NCBI GenBank assembly: GCA_963969395.1
Contig: OZ017804.1
Span: 7,254,001-7,318,000 of the forward strand
From: Pseudoscleropodium purum
Taxonomy: Eukaryota > Streptophyta > Bryopsida > Hypnales > Brachytheciaceae
Length of the DNA stretch: 64,000 nucleotides
Direction of reading: 5' to 3'
Within the stretch, counting starts at the first letter, position 1; the number at the start of each line of letters is the position of its first letter. Shown one piece after another: positions 24,601-37,290 of this stretch. The position numbers and the translations under genes are program-made. A model generated the notes under the pieces. It had not been told where the DNA came from and searched no databases. It worked only from the letters and a program-made list of their open reading frames with translations.

Positions 24601-27600
24601 ATAAAATTGAACAAAAGAAAGCCCCCTTATGACCTCCTCATGAAGTTTTCAGGCAACATTCGAGTGTACTGCCGGGTGAGACCCTTCCTCACGAAGGATC
24701 CCACGAGACAAACTACCATTGAATATATTGGAGAGAATGGAGAATTGGTACTCGCCAATCCCAGCAAGCCAGCAGGCAAAGAAACCAGACGATCATTTAC
24801 GTTTAACCGATGCTTTGATACCAAGTCATTGCAAGGTAACTTGCAATGTTTTGTCTTCTTGATTCTGCAGCTGTAGTTGAGACACTACTCTAAAATAAGT
24901 GGCATGTGCAAAACTAGACCGTCAATCTCATTAGGGGGTGTCGTACCTTGTGATTCCTGCTCCAAAATTTGCAAGTGTATTCCCAAACTGGACTCTCAAC
25001 TCCAAAGTAGTGGCCCTCATAGAGCTTTTTGAATGCGAATCTGAAATTGCCTCCTTCTCAAGGAACAAATTCTGACAATCCCATTGTAGATATATTATAT
25101 TTGAAAGAAATCAATGGTTATTTGTCACTCAAGGCTCTTACCATAGTCCCTGTTTTCACTATTGTACATTACTATTACCCCTGGAGGACTTTGGTTTTGC
25201 CTGATGAGAGATGTACTACATGACAAAGAAATGCCTTGTTGGGACACTTTGAATCTCGATAAGTCTGTCTCTTAACACATGGATGGCCAACTTCTTGAAA
25301 ACTAAATTGATCATAGGGACCAAACATGCTTAGTTATTTCTCTAATGCCTTCTTTCCTTTCACTTGATCTTCTGGCGTTTTTGCAGGTGAGGTATTCTTG
25401 GACACACAGCCCTTGATTCGATCTGTTTTAGATGGATTTAACGTGTGCATATTTGCATATGGGCAAACAGGCTCTGGAAAAACCTTCACCATGGTAGGTT
25501 AGAATGCTTAAATTGGCTGGTACTTGCAACATGCATGAAGTGCTCCAGGTTGCATGTTTTATATATTGATGTCATAACATGATCTGAGTAAAATTAAACA
25601 ATTTCATGAACATTTCGACAATATTTTAAAGATAATCTTTCACATCGAGATGATTTGTGAAGTCTCCCTATGTTTTACTTGATCCTATTTGTCATAAGGA
25701 GGCCTCTTTACGATCACTATGAACACAGGGAGACTTCCCAAGAATCATTGAAAAGATTCTTACAATGATGCTTTCTAAATGTTCTTGAAACTGCTTAACA
25801 TTATTGAAAATTCTATTTTCTCTCTGTACAGTAATGGGATGATAAGTTTCTTTGAACTGATTTTTGATTTGAATCTCTTTTACTTCTTCACCATTGCAAC
25901 TTTATTGGATGCTTACAAATTGTGCCTAGAAAGAACTTTTTAGCCAACTTATGTTCAGTGTTGCCCTTGGTAAATTTTCCTAGTCTTTCTGAAACCTTGA
26001 GGTTCTTGTTCTTTGATTGCAGAGCGGTCCCACCAACATGACACCATCGAATTGGGGAGTAAATTACAGAGCTCTCAATGATCTCTTTCAGATAACTCAG
26101 AGTAGAGTTCATGTTTTTCGATACGAGATTGGAGTGCAGATGTTGGAGATTTACAACGAGCAAGTTCGTGATCTTCTCGTTACTGATGGAAGTCACAGGA
26201 AATATCCTTCTTACAAAGTTCCTGCCGTGCTTTTCAGAATTTTGATGCCTTGCCATGAAATCATCCTAGAGTCACTATCATAAAGAGCTCTGGAAATTGC
26301 CCAAATTTACATGGAGTGATTTTTTCCAAGCATGACTAGACTCATCAGAGTGACAGATCGTAAATTGGAGCTCACACCACCACATTTAGTTGAAACCAGT
26401 GTAAACCAAGTCTTGAGTGCCAATTTCTTTACAAAAAATAAACTTTTCCATAAGCTTGTGGCCCTATCAATGGACGACAGCTGTGGCATAGACTTGCGCA
26501 CTTGTGCACAGTTGCCTTTCATTGGTGAAACCACTCGATAGACTGGCTTACCCTACACAGAATTGCAGAGACGTGCGACTGCCAGTGCTCACATTCTCAC
26601 AGGATCTGTACGAAGTTGATGTTGCATTTTGACAGCTGTATAGGACATTCTCTTAATCTCTATATTTTTCCACTACTATGCAGTTCTCTGTGTCATTGCT
26701 TCGATTGCTTGTATATGAGTTTAGTAGAAGTTAATTTAGATGGATCATGCATAATTATCCTTGACATTGGAAACGCTTGAGATTCGGAATAACTCGCAAC
26801 TAAATGGGCTGAATGTGCCTGACGCAAACATTATGCCCGTGAAGTCAACAGATGATGTCGTAGAATTGATGAGATTAGGTCAGAAGAACAGAGCAGTTGG
26901 CTCAACAAGTCTAAACGACCGGAGTAGCAGATCCCACAGGTACGCTTTCTTACTCCCATTCTGTTATGAATAAGGCCAATTCTACTAAATTTTCTGATGG
27001 ATGTGTATCTTGCTTTCTGCTGTGCCAAAAACATTCACGATGCGTGATGTAGCAACTACAATAGTTTTCAGGACCTTGTAAACAGCATCCTATTGCGAAT
27101 ATTCCCCACGATCAATGAGTTTTCTATCTAGGCACATGGATGCAGAGGCTTGCAACGTATCATAGGGTTAGAGATGTTGTGTTTTGGAAATGTTGTTACT
27201 GTTTTTGCTTTCAAGAGAGCCAATGGTTTCAAGCAACTGAGCTCCTGGCATTGAGCGCTGTGCATTTTTGATTGTCAAGGTGTCAATCTTTGTTAATATG
27301 GGCATCTCGAGGTCTCCTTCGTTACTTTTTTTCTGGGAAATTAGCTTCACGTATTGCTCATATTGAGTCATATTCCTTGACATAGCAAATTTAAAGAAAT
27401 TGACGCTTTTTCAAACACCCCTCTGCAACGTCAGATCTATTCCAGTCCTTGTTTTAGATCCCTGTGCACTTGTCACAATTTAGGCGCTGTGAAACATGCT
27501 ATTTATGTTTCTATGAATATGATTATTCCTGAAATTGAAGATGCTTGCAACATCAGGTTATTCCTGTCTCTCCTTGCTGGATGCACTTTGAATCGTTCTG

Positions 27601-30600
27601 CGTTGTTCACGTCCATGTTCAGGTTGAAGTGTAGATAATGCTCATCTTCATTCAAAATACTCACCTGTGAAAAATCTGAGAATATAGTGTCTCTCTTACT
27701 GCGTGCAGTGTGGTGACAGTGCATGTCCAAGGCACGGAGTTGGATTCAGGGAACATTTTTCGAGGCTCCCTCCACCTTGTTGATCTCGCTGGAAGTGAGA
27801 GAGTGGATAAATCTGAGGTGACTGGAGACAGATTGAAAGAAGCTCAACATATCAATAAATCTTTGTCAGCTCTGGGTGATGTTATCTCTGCCTTGGCCCA
27901 GAAAAATGGTCATGTGCCTTACCGGAACAGCAAACTCACCCAGCTCCTCCAGGATTCTTTAGGTACTTTTCGAATGTATGGTCTCATGACTCATTGTTCC
28001 CTTTTCATTTTCGATCAGTAGGGGTCTGTTGAAAAGAAAAATTTCCGTGAATATCATTAGTCCTCTCGATTAGGGAGAAAAATTCTGTTCCTTTTGAGGG
28101 CTAGCTTGAATTAAGAGTTCGTCTGTTAAATATCCCACATTGAATGCCCAGCATAGTTTTTGCAAGCTGCCTTCTTTTTTCTGCTTTTTCTGATTTGGCG
28201 TGTTTTCCATATTCCAACGGGTAGTAACAGTAGTGTGCCATCCCCTTCCCGTCTTCCCCATCTCTATGTATGGGAAATATGTCCAACTCATAGTCCTTCA
28301 GGTAGCGCTCTTAATGAACTGGCTGTTTGATGAAATTAGGTCCATGCATGGAGCCTATGAAGAGACTGTAGTATGTGATTTTCGTACTCTCCTCTGGTTA
28401 AATGTTGTTGTTTGTTGTGATATTACCATCCGGACAGGGGGCCAAGCAAAGACCTTGATGTTTGTACACATAAGTCCTGATGCTGAATCGTTTGGAGAGA
28501 CAATGAGCACCCTAAAATTTGCTGAACGAGTGGCAACTGTGGAGCTTGGTGCTGCTCGAAGTAACAAGGAAAGTGGGGAGATTCAAACCCTGAGAGACCA
28601 GGTTCACAGGCTTGACCAGTGGATTCAATTATTACTCCTCTTTTGTAAATTTCAAGCTCCTAACACGAATTCATCACATCCAGTCGATCAATGCTGAAAT
28701 AAATTCGCAAATTTTTACCTAACTTCATGATAATTATTTTCAATTATTACTTTCATCTATTTTGGCTGCATCATACCACATCCTAAAAATATTACTACAT
28801 TCAAGAATAACATGTGCAATTTCAATATTAACATAACATAATAGATTTACTTTTGGATTTTCTGATGCGTTAGTCTGCACTGGAATTTGGATTCCCACAG
28901 CTGATACATAAGTTCAAGCTCACCTTAACCTAATTGTTGGATCAACTGTTTTAGATTTACTATTCAGTTCATTTCAAGTCTTGGACCTTCATGTATGTCT
29001 CCCTTATAACTCTTCATATGTCTGAATGCTTCAGGTGAATCAGCTCAAAGATGTTGTAACCAAGAAAGATGCTGAGATTGCCGTTCTTCATACTACAGTA
29101 GAACAGCTTGAGAAAGTAGACAACACAGATAATCCTGATCCAAAGTCAAAGTCGAAGCCAACAAACTCATCAAAACCTCGCCGGCATACAAGGAATGAAA
29201 CTCAGCCTCAAAAGAATCGAAAGATGACAGCAGTAAATGGAAATGCAAATGCGGAGGTGTGTTTAATCTCAAGTAGGTCCAATTGTCCAATTGTCCAATT
29301 GTCCTACGCATACCATTACACTGGTCATCAACATGTGCTCACTTATATCTGATGGAAATCGAAGAAGCATACATTACAGAAAAAATGCAATACATTTGAA
29401 ATGGCCTCCATAGCCAAGCATTCTTACTGTTCGGTGTTATTATGTCATCATTATGGCGTGCCTCAATCACATGTATTCTAGAAATCAATGTCAGATGTTA
29501 ACACTTCTCGATTTGAACATATTGTGGAGCTTTGTTTTCATACCGTAGAGACTTCTTTTTAACTTGGTCCAAAAGTGGATTTAACGGGAACTCTGAATAA
29601 AAGCTCACGGTTTTCAGTAAAATTGGATTTTTCCAGAAATTTTTAGAGAGCATCGTAAGAAAACTCTAACTCGTGATTCATGAGGAGGTCTCTCAATGGC
29701 TATCCCAAGTATGTTGAGGTCTCCCTATGATCAATGTGACCATGAATCATTCGGAAGTTCTATTTGATGTTGTCTGAAAGGTCTTTCAAGAATCGATCCA
29801 ATTTTACGGAAAATCTTATTTCCACAATTTGACTTCTTTTCTCTTCTTATTCTTGCAGTCTTTAACCCATGAATTCTTGTTGAGTAGGCTCGTCAATCAA
29901 TGCGCAAAAATCCAGGAGGAAAGAAGACCCCTACTTCTCTTGCTATGAGTAGTCCCGGCCATGACCCAGAGGATTCAACAGAGCTCTTCGAGTCCTCTTC
30001 AGCATGCTCGCCATTGGATTCTCCCTCAGAAAACAAAGTTCCATTTGAGGTGAGTGAGGCCAGGGCTACAGTCACCGTGTTTGAGAAGCTCAAACTCCTT
30101 AAGAGTCGTCGAAAGGGGAACATGGGGAACAATATTGTGGGCTCCTCCTTTCATGATGGTCATCACAATGATGATATTTCCAACATCCAAGCTCAGCCTT
30201 CTGGAGATGATACTCTGTCTTCCTTTCAGGACTATGAGCAGTTCGAGACCGACAAAGGTCGTTATGTGGCGGGAGATTTACAATATAATAGTGACGCTGA
30301 AATGGTGCGTGGTGGTGGTGGTGGTTCCAACATGCAAAGTGGTTTGCGCCTCAGGCCTCATTCCAATGTGTACAGCGGTCCCAGTCAGGAGCCTGCAAAT
30401 GGAAGTTTTGAAACCATCCTGCTGGAGACGATTGGGGGTACTATTGTGCCCAGTCAAAATGTCCAGGACCTTGGGGGTAAGAGGACCTCGTTTTTGTTGA
30501 ATGACGTGGGCCTGGATGAGGACTACGGAGATGAATTTGAAGTTTTTGAATCCAGGGGTACTTGTCAGGATGACACTGCCAGCTTGTATTCAGACAGTGG

Positions 30601-31513
30601 TATTTCAGCTGAAGCTGACATCTCTGAATCAAGCCAGGTGGACCAAACCAAGAAAGGGAGATCAAGCTCTTCGAGACCCCACTATGACCGGAAGTAAGTC
30701 TATCTGACACAATGCTTGTTTGCTAACCTGTATATGATTATAGAAAGAGAACGAACTCCTGTGCAATAAGGGTGTCTGTTCAAGACCCTACGCTGCACTT
30801 GAGAGCAAATACATGAACACATTCTGCATTTGTATTTTGACGCCCATCGTGAAGGCTTTCAATGAAGGAATTGAGTTGAACCTCAGTTCTTGAACCTCAA
30901 ATTTTTCGAGTTCTAGGCACTTGAATATCGTATTTTCATCACTCTAAAATGCTTCAGCTTAACAAATATATAGTCATATTCAAAGTACCAAAACTGTGAC
31001 ATTCAAGTGCAAACGAGGACTAGTAAAAATCTGAGGTTCCAGATGGGCAACTGGACCAGTGCCAATTTCTTGAAATTTTGCCTTGACAACGAATATCTGA
31101 GGTTCTCATAACCTCGCATGTTACTAAGATTCAGCCTCACGTTTTGGGATGGAGGAGTGTTTGTCGATGATTTGTTGGGAATGAAGGATTATTTATCCCT
31201 ACTATTTGCAGCCCTGAATTTGATTATTGATTTTAATGTGAGGTACTGATTTTTAAATTTCATGCATTCATCTTGGGACAGAGGTATATTGCAAAGCGAG
31301 GTTTCTCCTACTTCAGTCACAAGTACCTCTAGAGCTTCACCAATGAAAGGAGAACGTAAATCAACAGGAGGGTCAGTAATTCAAGTGCGTCACCGCAAAC
31401 AGAAACCTGCCGGAACTGCAGCTGCTGCTGCTTCTGACAAGCCACCTCCAAAGCGAAATGCCCCACTCCCGGGAAATTCCAACCAAGAGGTTGAACACAC
31501 TAGTATGTCATGA
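18623..31513 (+). CDS. Kinesin-14 with calponin-homology domain (21 exons)
   Basis: Predicted minus-end-directed microtubule motor that can also contact actin (KCH-type). Exons: 18623-18935, 19230-19292, 19458-19615, 20233-20367, 21116-21494, 21983-22116, 22308-22385, 22911-23018, 23136-23237, 23645-23920, 24183-24264, 24356-24451, 24653-24835, 25387-25493, 26023-26201, 26775-26939, 27709-27962, 28438-28601, 29035-29256, 29888-30693, 31282-31513. They join in frame to about 1411 aa. CH domain at about 128-247; charged coiled coil about 490-640; kinesin-14 neck then motor from [11 protein letters not shown] (about 642). P-loop GQTGSGKT (about 729), switch I NDRSSRSH, switch II DLAGSE. The tail is long, Ser-rich and basic. 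Neck-before-motor order defines kinesin-14. An in-frame TAA at 18578 supports the chosen ATG. One internal intron appears to be AT-AC. Confidence 0.92.
22550..22768. mobile_element. MITE (family A) in kinesin intron 7
   Basis: Terminal inverted repeats of about 45 bp: left GTAATCTTAGATTCTTTCAA then GAACCTCTAGACAGCATC; right is its inverted counterpart ending TCTAGAGGTTCCTGAAATAA. The interior holds imperfect GATCAcGcTGATTAtAG palindromic modules, so most of the element can fold into one hairpin. This is the clearest of the five copies. Confidence 0.8.
25588..25800. mobile_element. MITE (family A) in kinesin intron 14
   Basis: Left end GTAAAATTAAACAATTTCAT-GAAC and right end GATGCTTTCTAAATGTTCTTGAAA are inverted copies of each other and match the other family members. 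The middle has AAGTCTCCCTATG and its inverted partner CACAGGGAGACTT. Confidence 0.75.
26202..26774 (+). other. Candidate U12-type AT-AC intron of kinesin
   Basis: The intron opens with ATATCCTTCT, the U12 AT-AC donor consensus. It carries the U12 branch-site consensus TCCTTGAC at 26758-26765, and closes with AAAC ten nucleotides after the branch A. Splicing there joins AGG AA to G CTT GAG and gives [12 protein letters not shown], the expected plant kinesin-14 sequence, in frame. The nearest U2 alternative (GT at 26218, AG at 26780-26781) also keeps frame but would insert YPSYK and lose the conserved LE before IRNNSQ. Confidence 0.85.
27065..27130. mobile_element. One-ended MITE (family A) remnant in kinesin intron 16
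   Basis: TTTTCAGGACCTTGTAAACAGCATC followed by ATATTCCCCACGATCAATGAG resembles the left half of the family A element. No matching right end follows, so this is a truncated copy. Confidence 0.5.
29617..29807. mobile_element. MITE (family A) in kinesin intron 19
   Basis: Ends GTAAAATTGGAT and ATCCAATTTTAC are inverted, and the next part TTTTTAGAGAGCATC pairs with GATGTTGTCTGAAAGGTC. The interior includes TGATTCATGAGGAGGTCTC and GAGGTCTCCCTATGATCA, shared with the other copies. Confidence 0.75.
30837..31096 (+). repeat. Left arm of long inverted repeat around last kinesin exon
   Basis: About 260 bp that recur in reverse complement at 31642-31895. Matching landmarks are AATGAAGGAATTGAGTTGAA, CTAAAATGCTTCAG, GACATTCAAGTGCAAA and GGGCAACTGGACCAGTGCCA. 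This arm has a small extra block near 30893 repeating GAACCTCA. It lies in the final intron. Confidence 0.85.
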
Positions 31514-31641
31514 ACTAACATCTTGTCATCAATAACTGGATTGTTCTGCATATGCAATAGGTTTTTAACTTACAAAATAGGAATGCTAGTCTTTGTTTGT
31601 GGTTCCTAATAGATCCTATGTAAGACTTTATCTCTACCTCA

Positions 31642-31895
31642 GATATTCTCATACTCGTTAACAAGGCAAAGTTTCAAGAAATTGGCACTGGTCCAGTTGC
31701 CCATCTGGAACCTCAGATTTCTACTAGTCCTCTTTGCACTTGAATGTCACAGTTTTGGTGCTTTGAATATGACTAAATACTTGTTAAACTGAAGCATTTT
31801 AGAGTGCCGAAAATACGACATTTATGTGCCTAATACTCGAAAAATTTGAGGTTCAACTCAATTCCTTCATTGTAAGCCTTTACGATAGGCATCAA
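31642..31895 (-). repeat. Right arm of long inverted repeat around last kinesin exon
   Basis: Reverse complement of 30837-31096, with scattered substitutions. It starts about 130 bp after the kinesin stop codon, so it likely lies in the 3' UTR or just beyond. The two arms enclose the last intron's end, the whole terminal coding exon and the stop. Confidence 0.85.
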
Positions 31896-34800
31896 TTTCC
31901 TGGAATTCATAAAATTGGTGGCCATTGTAAGGCTTCCAATAAGAAACCGTCTCAATTTTAATTACCCAACCGAAGCTGGGGCGGTTTTGATTCCTCAAAT
32001 AAAACCTCAAATTGATCAATTTATCCTTGAATTCATCAATATTTCATAGCTGTGGATGTCACATTTTTAGCACTCCGGAATTTTTAATTTTGACCAAGAT
32101 GAACAGCGTTGTTAGATTTTTGAACACCCAGCAACAACTTTCATCACAAAAGAATACCCGTTTAAATTGAAGGATTTTTTAATGCTAAATTTATAGGCAT
32201 GAGATTCATCTAGTTGTCATATTGAATTAATTTTAAGTTAATGTCAGTATAAGAAACATGGTGTTTTCTTGAACCCTTAATGACCCTTAAAATGACTATG
32301 AGATTAGTCCAATAGTTTGATTTTCTTTTTTTTACTTAAGGTTATTGTAATGTTATTCAAGGTATAGGAGGAGTTGTAATTTGTCTAGTAAATAGTACTC
32401 CCTCTGCCCTAAAATGATTGTCCACAATTTTGTTGGTAATTTTTTTGAGCCAATTTCATTGATCATATTGTGAAAAACATAATTAAGAAAGGTTCCAAAT
32501 GTTATATCACTAGAATCAATGAACATTGCATGTGTCGATTGCAACCTAAATAAAATTAGCCACCAAGAAGTGTCTAACCTACTCAAAACAACCTTAAAAA
32601 GAATATGATATTCAAAGTAGACAATCATTTTGAGACTGAAATACTACACAAGAACAAGATTGACGTTATTTGAAGTCATAGATTGCAAGGTCAAAAGTTT
32701 GATTGTTTATTGGAACTAAATTAGGAAGGTGGACAATATGGACAAAGACATACTGAGTTCTAAAAATATGTTTACAAAACTACTCTTATTTTTGCTTCAC
32801 AAAATTACTTTAAATGAAAATACTTATTGATTACAAAATTCATTTAGTAATGAAAAATTCATTTCAATCATATGTTTGGTTGCACAAATCTTTCATTTAA
32901 ATTTAAAACAAATTATTTTATAGATTAGAAAGATTAAGAAAAAATACAATATGCCTTCAAAAAATATATGCTATGTTCAATTTGTTTTTTTTTAAATTCA
33001 ACACATATAATTGCAATCAATCACTTGATTTTTTCTTCAATCAAAGTAAATTCATGAAATAGATCTATATTTGAAGAACTTATGAGTTAAATGGAATTAA
33101 TTTTTGGATTTAGAGCTTAGATGAAAAAATAATTATGGATAATTAAAGTGTTTCTTATATGTATCATTAGATCATATGACTTAATGCACTTGGAATTTAA
33201 TGTTAATGCAATATTAGTTTAATTGCTATTTTATTTAATACTACATTGATAATCATCAAAATATCCTCAATCTAGTATTGCTTAATAACATATTTAATAT
33301 TATACAAATATTGATATGACATCCTATAAAATTACATCAATTTACAATTAGTAGTTTCACCAATTTTTTGTAATGTTTGGTATTCAATCTTGAATGTATC
33401 AATTTACTACATAAATTATTTAGCATTTTGCATCAATATAGTTAACAAGTTTTATTTTGAAATCTTTTGGTAAAAAACTCTTAATTTTGTGGATATGTGG
33501 ATATGTGAATGTGAGTTACAGGCAATAGGAGGTCAACAATTGGTGCCACATCTTTAACTACATGGAGGTAATGATCAATGGATACATTTTGTTTTCTTTT
33601 TTGACCTTAAAATTCTAGTGTTTGTAGTTTAAGTCTTTTTGTATCTTTTGTATATACAGATTTTACTCTAAAATGGCATATATTGCCAAGGTGAAGAGAA
33701 CAATAGATGTAGTGTTGCTTAGAATCACCTTGAATAGCCCTTGAATAATTAACTTTTAAAGAATGAAGGATCCCAAATCACATCTTTTTTTTTAAAATGC
33801 CATGTAGGGATTTTTTAATCTAATTTTGTTATTTATTTACCAGCAACTATAATGTTCTTCACTTACTCTAGTTATAAAAAATTAGAGCTCGTTTGAACTA
33901 TATTTTTATAATAGAATCATTTAATCAATTTTGATCATTTTATAACCATCAATTTTTAGTCTTCAAACTTAAAATTTGATGGATGTATATCCTAAAATTC
34001 AGTATACAATATTTTTTTGGTTGATCTTTCATTATCTTTATCATACATTTATAATGTATGTATTTTTTTAAATTGCTAATAGCCATTTGCTAGTGAGTTA
34101 TATCTTACTTGGTAATTTTGTCAAGAATTGATCAAAAAATATTGTAGTTTTATTTTTACTAGTGACAAATCCATCAAGTGATTGTACCCTTCACTTTTAT
34201 AATTTGTACATAGATTAAAGAAACAAGTGTTTCATGAGAAAAAAAAAATAGTACTTGTAGCAACATCAACTCCTATCTACATTTGATTCATTTTTGAGAT
34301 TATATCAATTCAAAACAATGCCATTGATTGTATGTTTTTATTGAAGGTGTTTAAGAAAATCTTTTACTAGATTGGGACTATTTTCTATTCGGAAAAAGGT
34401 ATAAGTTTTTGTCAAGCTCGCTATCGATTTTTGCTTAGCACACATGCCACAAAATCCAATTTGATACTCTATTCAATTATGCTTAAAAGGGATAGCTTAA
34501 TGATTTGAATATATTTTTATTAATAGTAAATAACAAAATCTCTTTAATTTTGATAGAAGGTTGCAATCTAACTATTGGCATTCAACTTTTAAAAGCCTCT
34601 TAGAAGGTATATAGTTTCACATTTGCTACAATTCCAAAAAGATACATCATGTCTTTCATGCAACAAATTATGAATCCTTAGCCAACATCATCATCACAAA
34701 TGAAACACTCATTATTAAATGTTAAGAATTTTGTTGCAACTTATCAAATGCATGGTAGTTTTCCAGTATTGTTTATACATGAAATTGTAAATAGCGAGTA

Positions 34801-34939
34801 TACATATTAACAAAGTTAAAATTGCAAAGATACAATCAATCAAGAATTCAACTATTTCACCATTGTCATAAAACAACTTAGTGCTCAAAAGTACCCTTTC
34901 AAGATTACTTGATTCAATTTCATTTATGGAAATACAAAT
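31896..34939. other. AT-rich spacer between convergent kinesin and sugar transporter genes
   Basis: No gene seen. It contains the Stowaway-like element at 32396-32643. The remainder is AT-rich with long A/T runs. Confidence 0.6.
32396..32643. mobile_element. Stowaway-like MITE
   Basis: The left end TACTCCCTCTGCCC then TAAAATGATTGTCCAC has the CTCCCTC start typical of Stowaway (Tc1/mariner) elements. The right end is inverted, GTAGACAATCATTTTGAG. Both sides show the TA target dinucleotide. It is about 244 bp with no coding capacity. A similar left end appears at 63808. Confidence 0.75.
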
Positions 34940-37227
34940 CTATTTTGTATCTAGGATTGACATGAATCTTTTCCAAAACCAATGTTCAATCCATACAAAC
35001 TCCATTTCTTCAATGGGAATACCTTTTGTCTCTGGAATAAACCAATATGTGAATGCCATCATTACCAACACCCATGCTGCAAAAAAGAGGAAAATACCCC
35101 ACTTTAATGCACATAGTAAAGTAAAAAAACCTTGAGCAATGACAAAGGTGAAGAACATGTTGGTAGATACTGTAATGGCTTGTCCTGGAGATCGTGTATC
35201 TAAAGGATAAATCTCACTAGGAATGAGCCACCCAAGTGGTCCCCATGACCACGCAAAAGATGAAACATAGACGCAAATAATAACTACAGTTATCCACCCT
35301 AAGTAGGTTGCCATGTTGTTTCCCTTCATTCCTTTAGCCAAAATGATGCCCACTGCCGTCTACACAAACAACATAAAAAGTAAAGGATTAATAATCACAA
35401 TAATTGAAAAGAAAAATGTAGTAATATACAACACTTTTGTTTGCACCTTGAATGTTGACTAATTAAAGAGAAAAATTTCGAAGAAAACTAGAATTGGATG
35501 AATATAAAATAATAATTTTTTGAAAAGTCAAATGATATTTAGCTAACCCAAATACAATTATGTAGAAAAATATAAGATAATATTTTGTATGTTTTTATAT
35601 TTTGATTTGAAAACTTTGAGTTATCAAACTTGATATACATTTTAGATGAACAAAATAAAATGGTCAAAATGAAACATGACTTTGAACATGGATATCAAGC
35701 TATTAATCACATGTTTACTTGGATCGTTACCGGTATGAAATTAATCAAAATACAAAACTAAAGACGTTACTTCAAAATACATTTCTAAACCAAATGCATT
35801 TACATTAAAGATCTAAGAGATAGATTCAATTCAAAGTTTTACATTCATTTAATGTTGTAAATAAAATAACATTTATTACTATTAAAAATCAAAGTCTATA
35901 TGAGAGGAATACAACAAAAGTTTTATAATCTTTGTACATATCCAAAAATTTGAATAATATTACCTGAGCAAGGAGCATTTGAACACAAGCTTCAAGGAGG
36001 AGCCAACGACGTCCCAAGCGGTCTACCATGATTACAGCCACCACCGTTGATGCTACATTTACAGCTCCCACAATCACTGCTGAATATAGCGAAGCAGAGT
36101 TTCCAAATCCAAGCGTTTGAAACAATACCGGAGCATAAAACATAATTGCATTGATTCCCGTGAATTGCTGAAAAAATTGAAGGAGCATCGAGATGATGAG
36201 TTGTGGACGATTGCGTCGTTGAAGAACATTGCGAAATGGTTGCTCCGTTGCGGCAGCTTCATTGCATGCCTTCACAATGTCCTCAAACTCTTGGTCCACA
36301 TTCTCATTCATACCACGGATTCTCTGTAAAACTTTCCTTCCATCGGCATGTTTTCCACGTTGCACCAAAGAATTCGGAGTGTCAGGTAATATGATTCCTC
36401 CAATTGTGATCAAACTTGCAGGGACCCCAGCAATTGCAAGAGAGACCCGCCATCCACCGGATTGCATCTTTTCAGTTCCGAAATTAACCAAATTTGCAAA
36501 CAAAATCCCGATGGTGATGGCCAGTTGAAACAAAACATTCAATGCACCACGCCATTTGGAAGGTGCCATCTCCGAGAGATACAGTGGCACCGCCTGATTT
36601 GCAAATCCCACACCCCATCCAAGAAAAATACGACCAACAATGAGCATTATCAGTTTTTGTGCTGCAGCAGTGAAGACGACTCCGACACAAAAAGAAACAC
36701 CAGCAATGAGCATGGTGACTTTCCGACCGTAATTTCGAGTGGTGTACGAGCTAAAAAAGGTTGAAATAAGAGCTGTGATGTAGAGAGAAGAAGTAAATGC
36801 TTGCAGCTTTTGGTCATTGTATTTGCAATAAGCGTTATCGGTAATCGCATGCTCATGTTTCTTCTCAAGCACATATGGGAAGAACTTTAGCAAGAACTCA
36901 TCCATAGATGTCACTCCACCTATGAGAAGAACAATTTCAGAAATTAGTAAGGACAGGATTACAATGGAGGGTGCATAGATTGAAAATTTGTATACAGCAA
37001 TTAGATTGAAAAATAAAAGTAAAAACCTTGAGAATTTACATACAAACAAATGGAATAACAAAATTTGAAGCAATTGATGCATACCAAGATTTACCTGAAA
37101 TTCCAACATCATATCCAAACATGAGACCACCACATGCTGCAAGTATGCAAACCAAAATCACAAAGAAAGTTGTTTGGCCAGGGTAGTGCTTCATCTCCCC
37201 TACAGGGACGCCTCCGTGAGTGGCCAT
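34940..37227 (-). CDS. Sugar transport protein (STP-type hexose/H+ symporter, 3 exons)
   Basis: Predicted plasma-membrane monosaccharide/proton symporter of the major facilitator superfamily. Exons on the minus strand: 37227-37095, 36919-35964, 35359-34940; splice phases agree and give 502 aa, typical of plant STPs. The N-terminus MATHGG leads into the first membrane helix and [16 protein letters not shown], a plant STP hallmark. Other family motifs: [20 protein letters not shown] between helices 6 and 7, [14 protein letters not shown] in helix 7, [23 protein letters not shown], and [13 protein letters not shown] after the last helix. About 12 hydrophobic segments are visible. No stop or frameshift. 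Substrate (glucose, galactose, others) cannot be told from sequence alone. A 74-bp tandem repeat sits 64 bp upstream of the ATG. Confidence 0.95.
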
Positions 37228-37290
37228 CTTGCTTCAAACAACTTTCATATGAAACTACAATTCAAAAACGATTCACAAACAAACAATTTT

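Noticed and set aside
26307..26534. 75-aa minus-strand frame inside the AT-AC kinesin intron
   Set aside because: Protein-like in composition but not matched to any family I know; no supporting splice or start context. It may be a relic of an inserted element.
26218..26781. GT-AG alternative for kinesin intron 15
   Set aside because: Frame is kept, but it adds YPSYK and loses conserved LE before IRNNSQ, while the AT-AC solution matches U12 signals and the family sequence.
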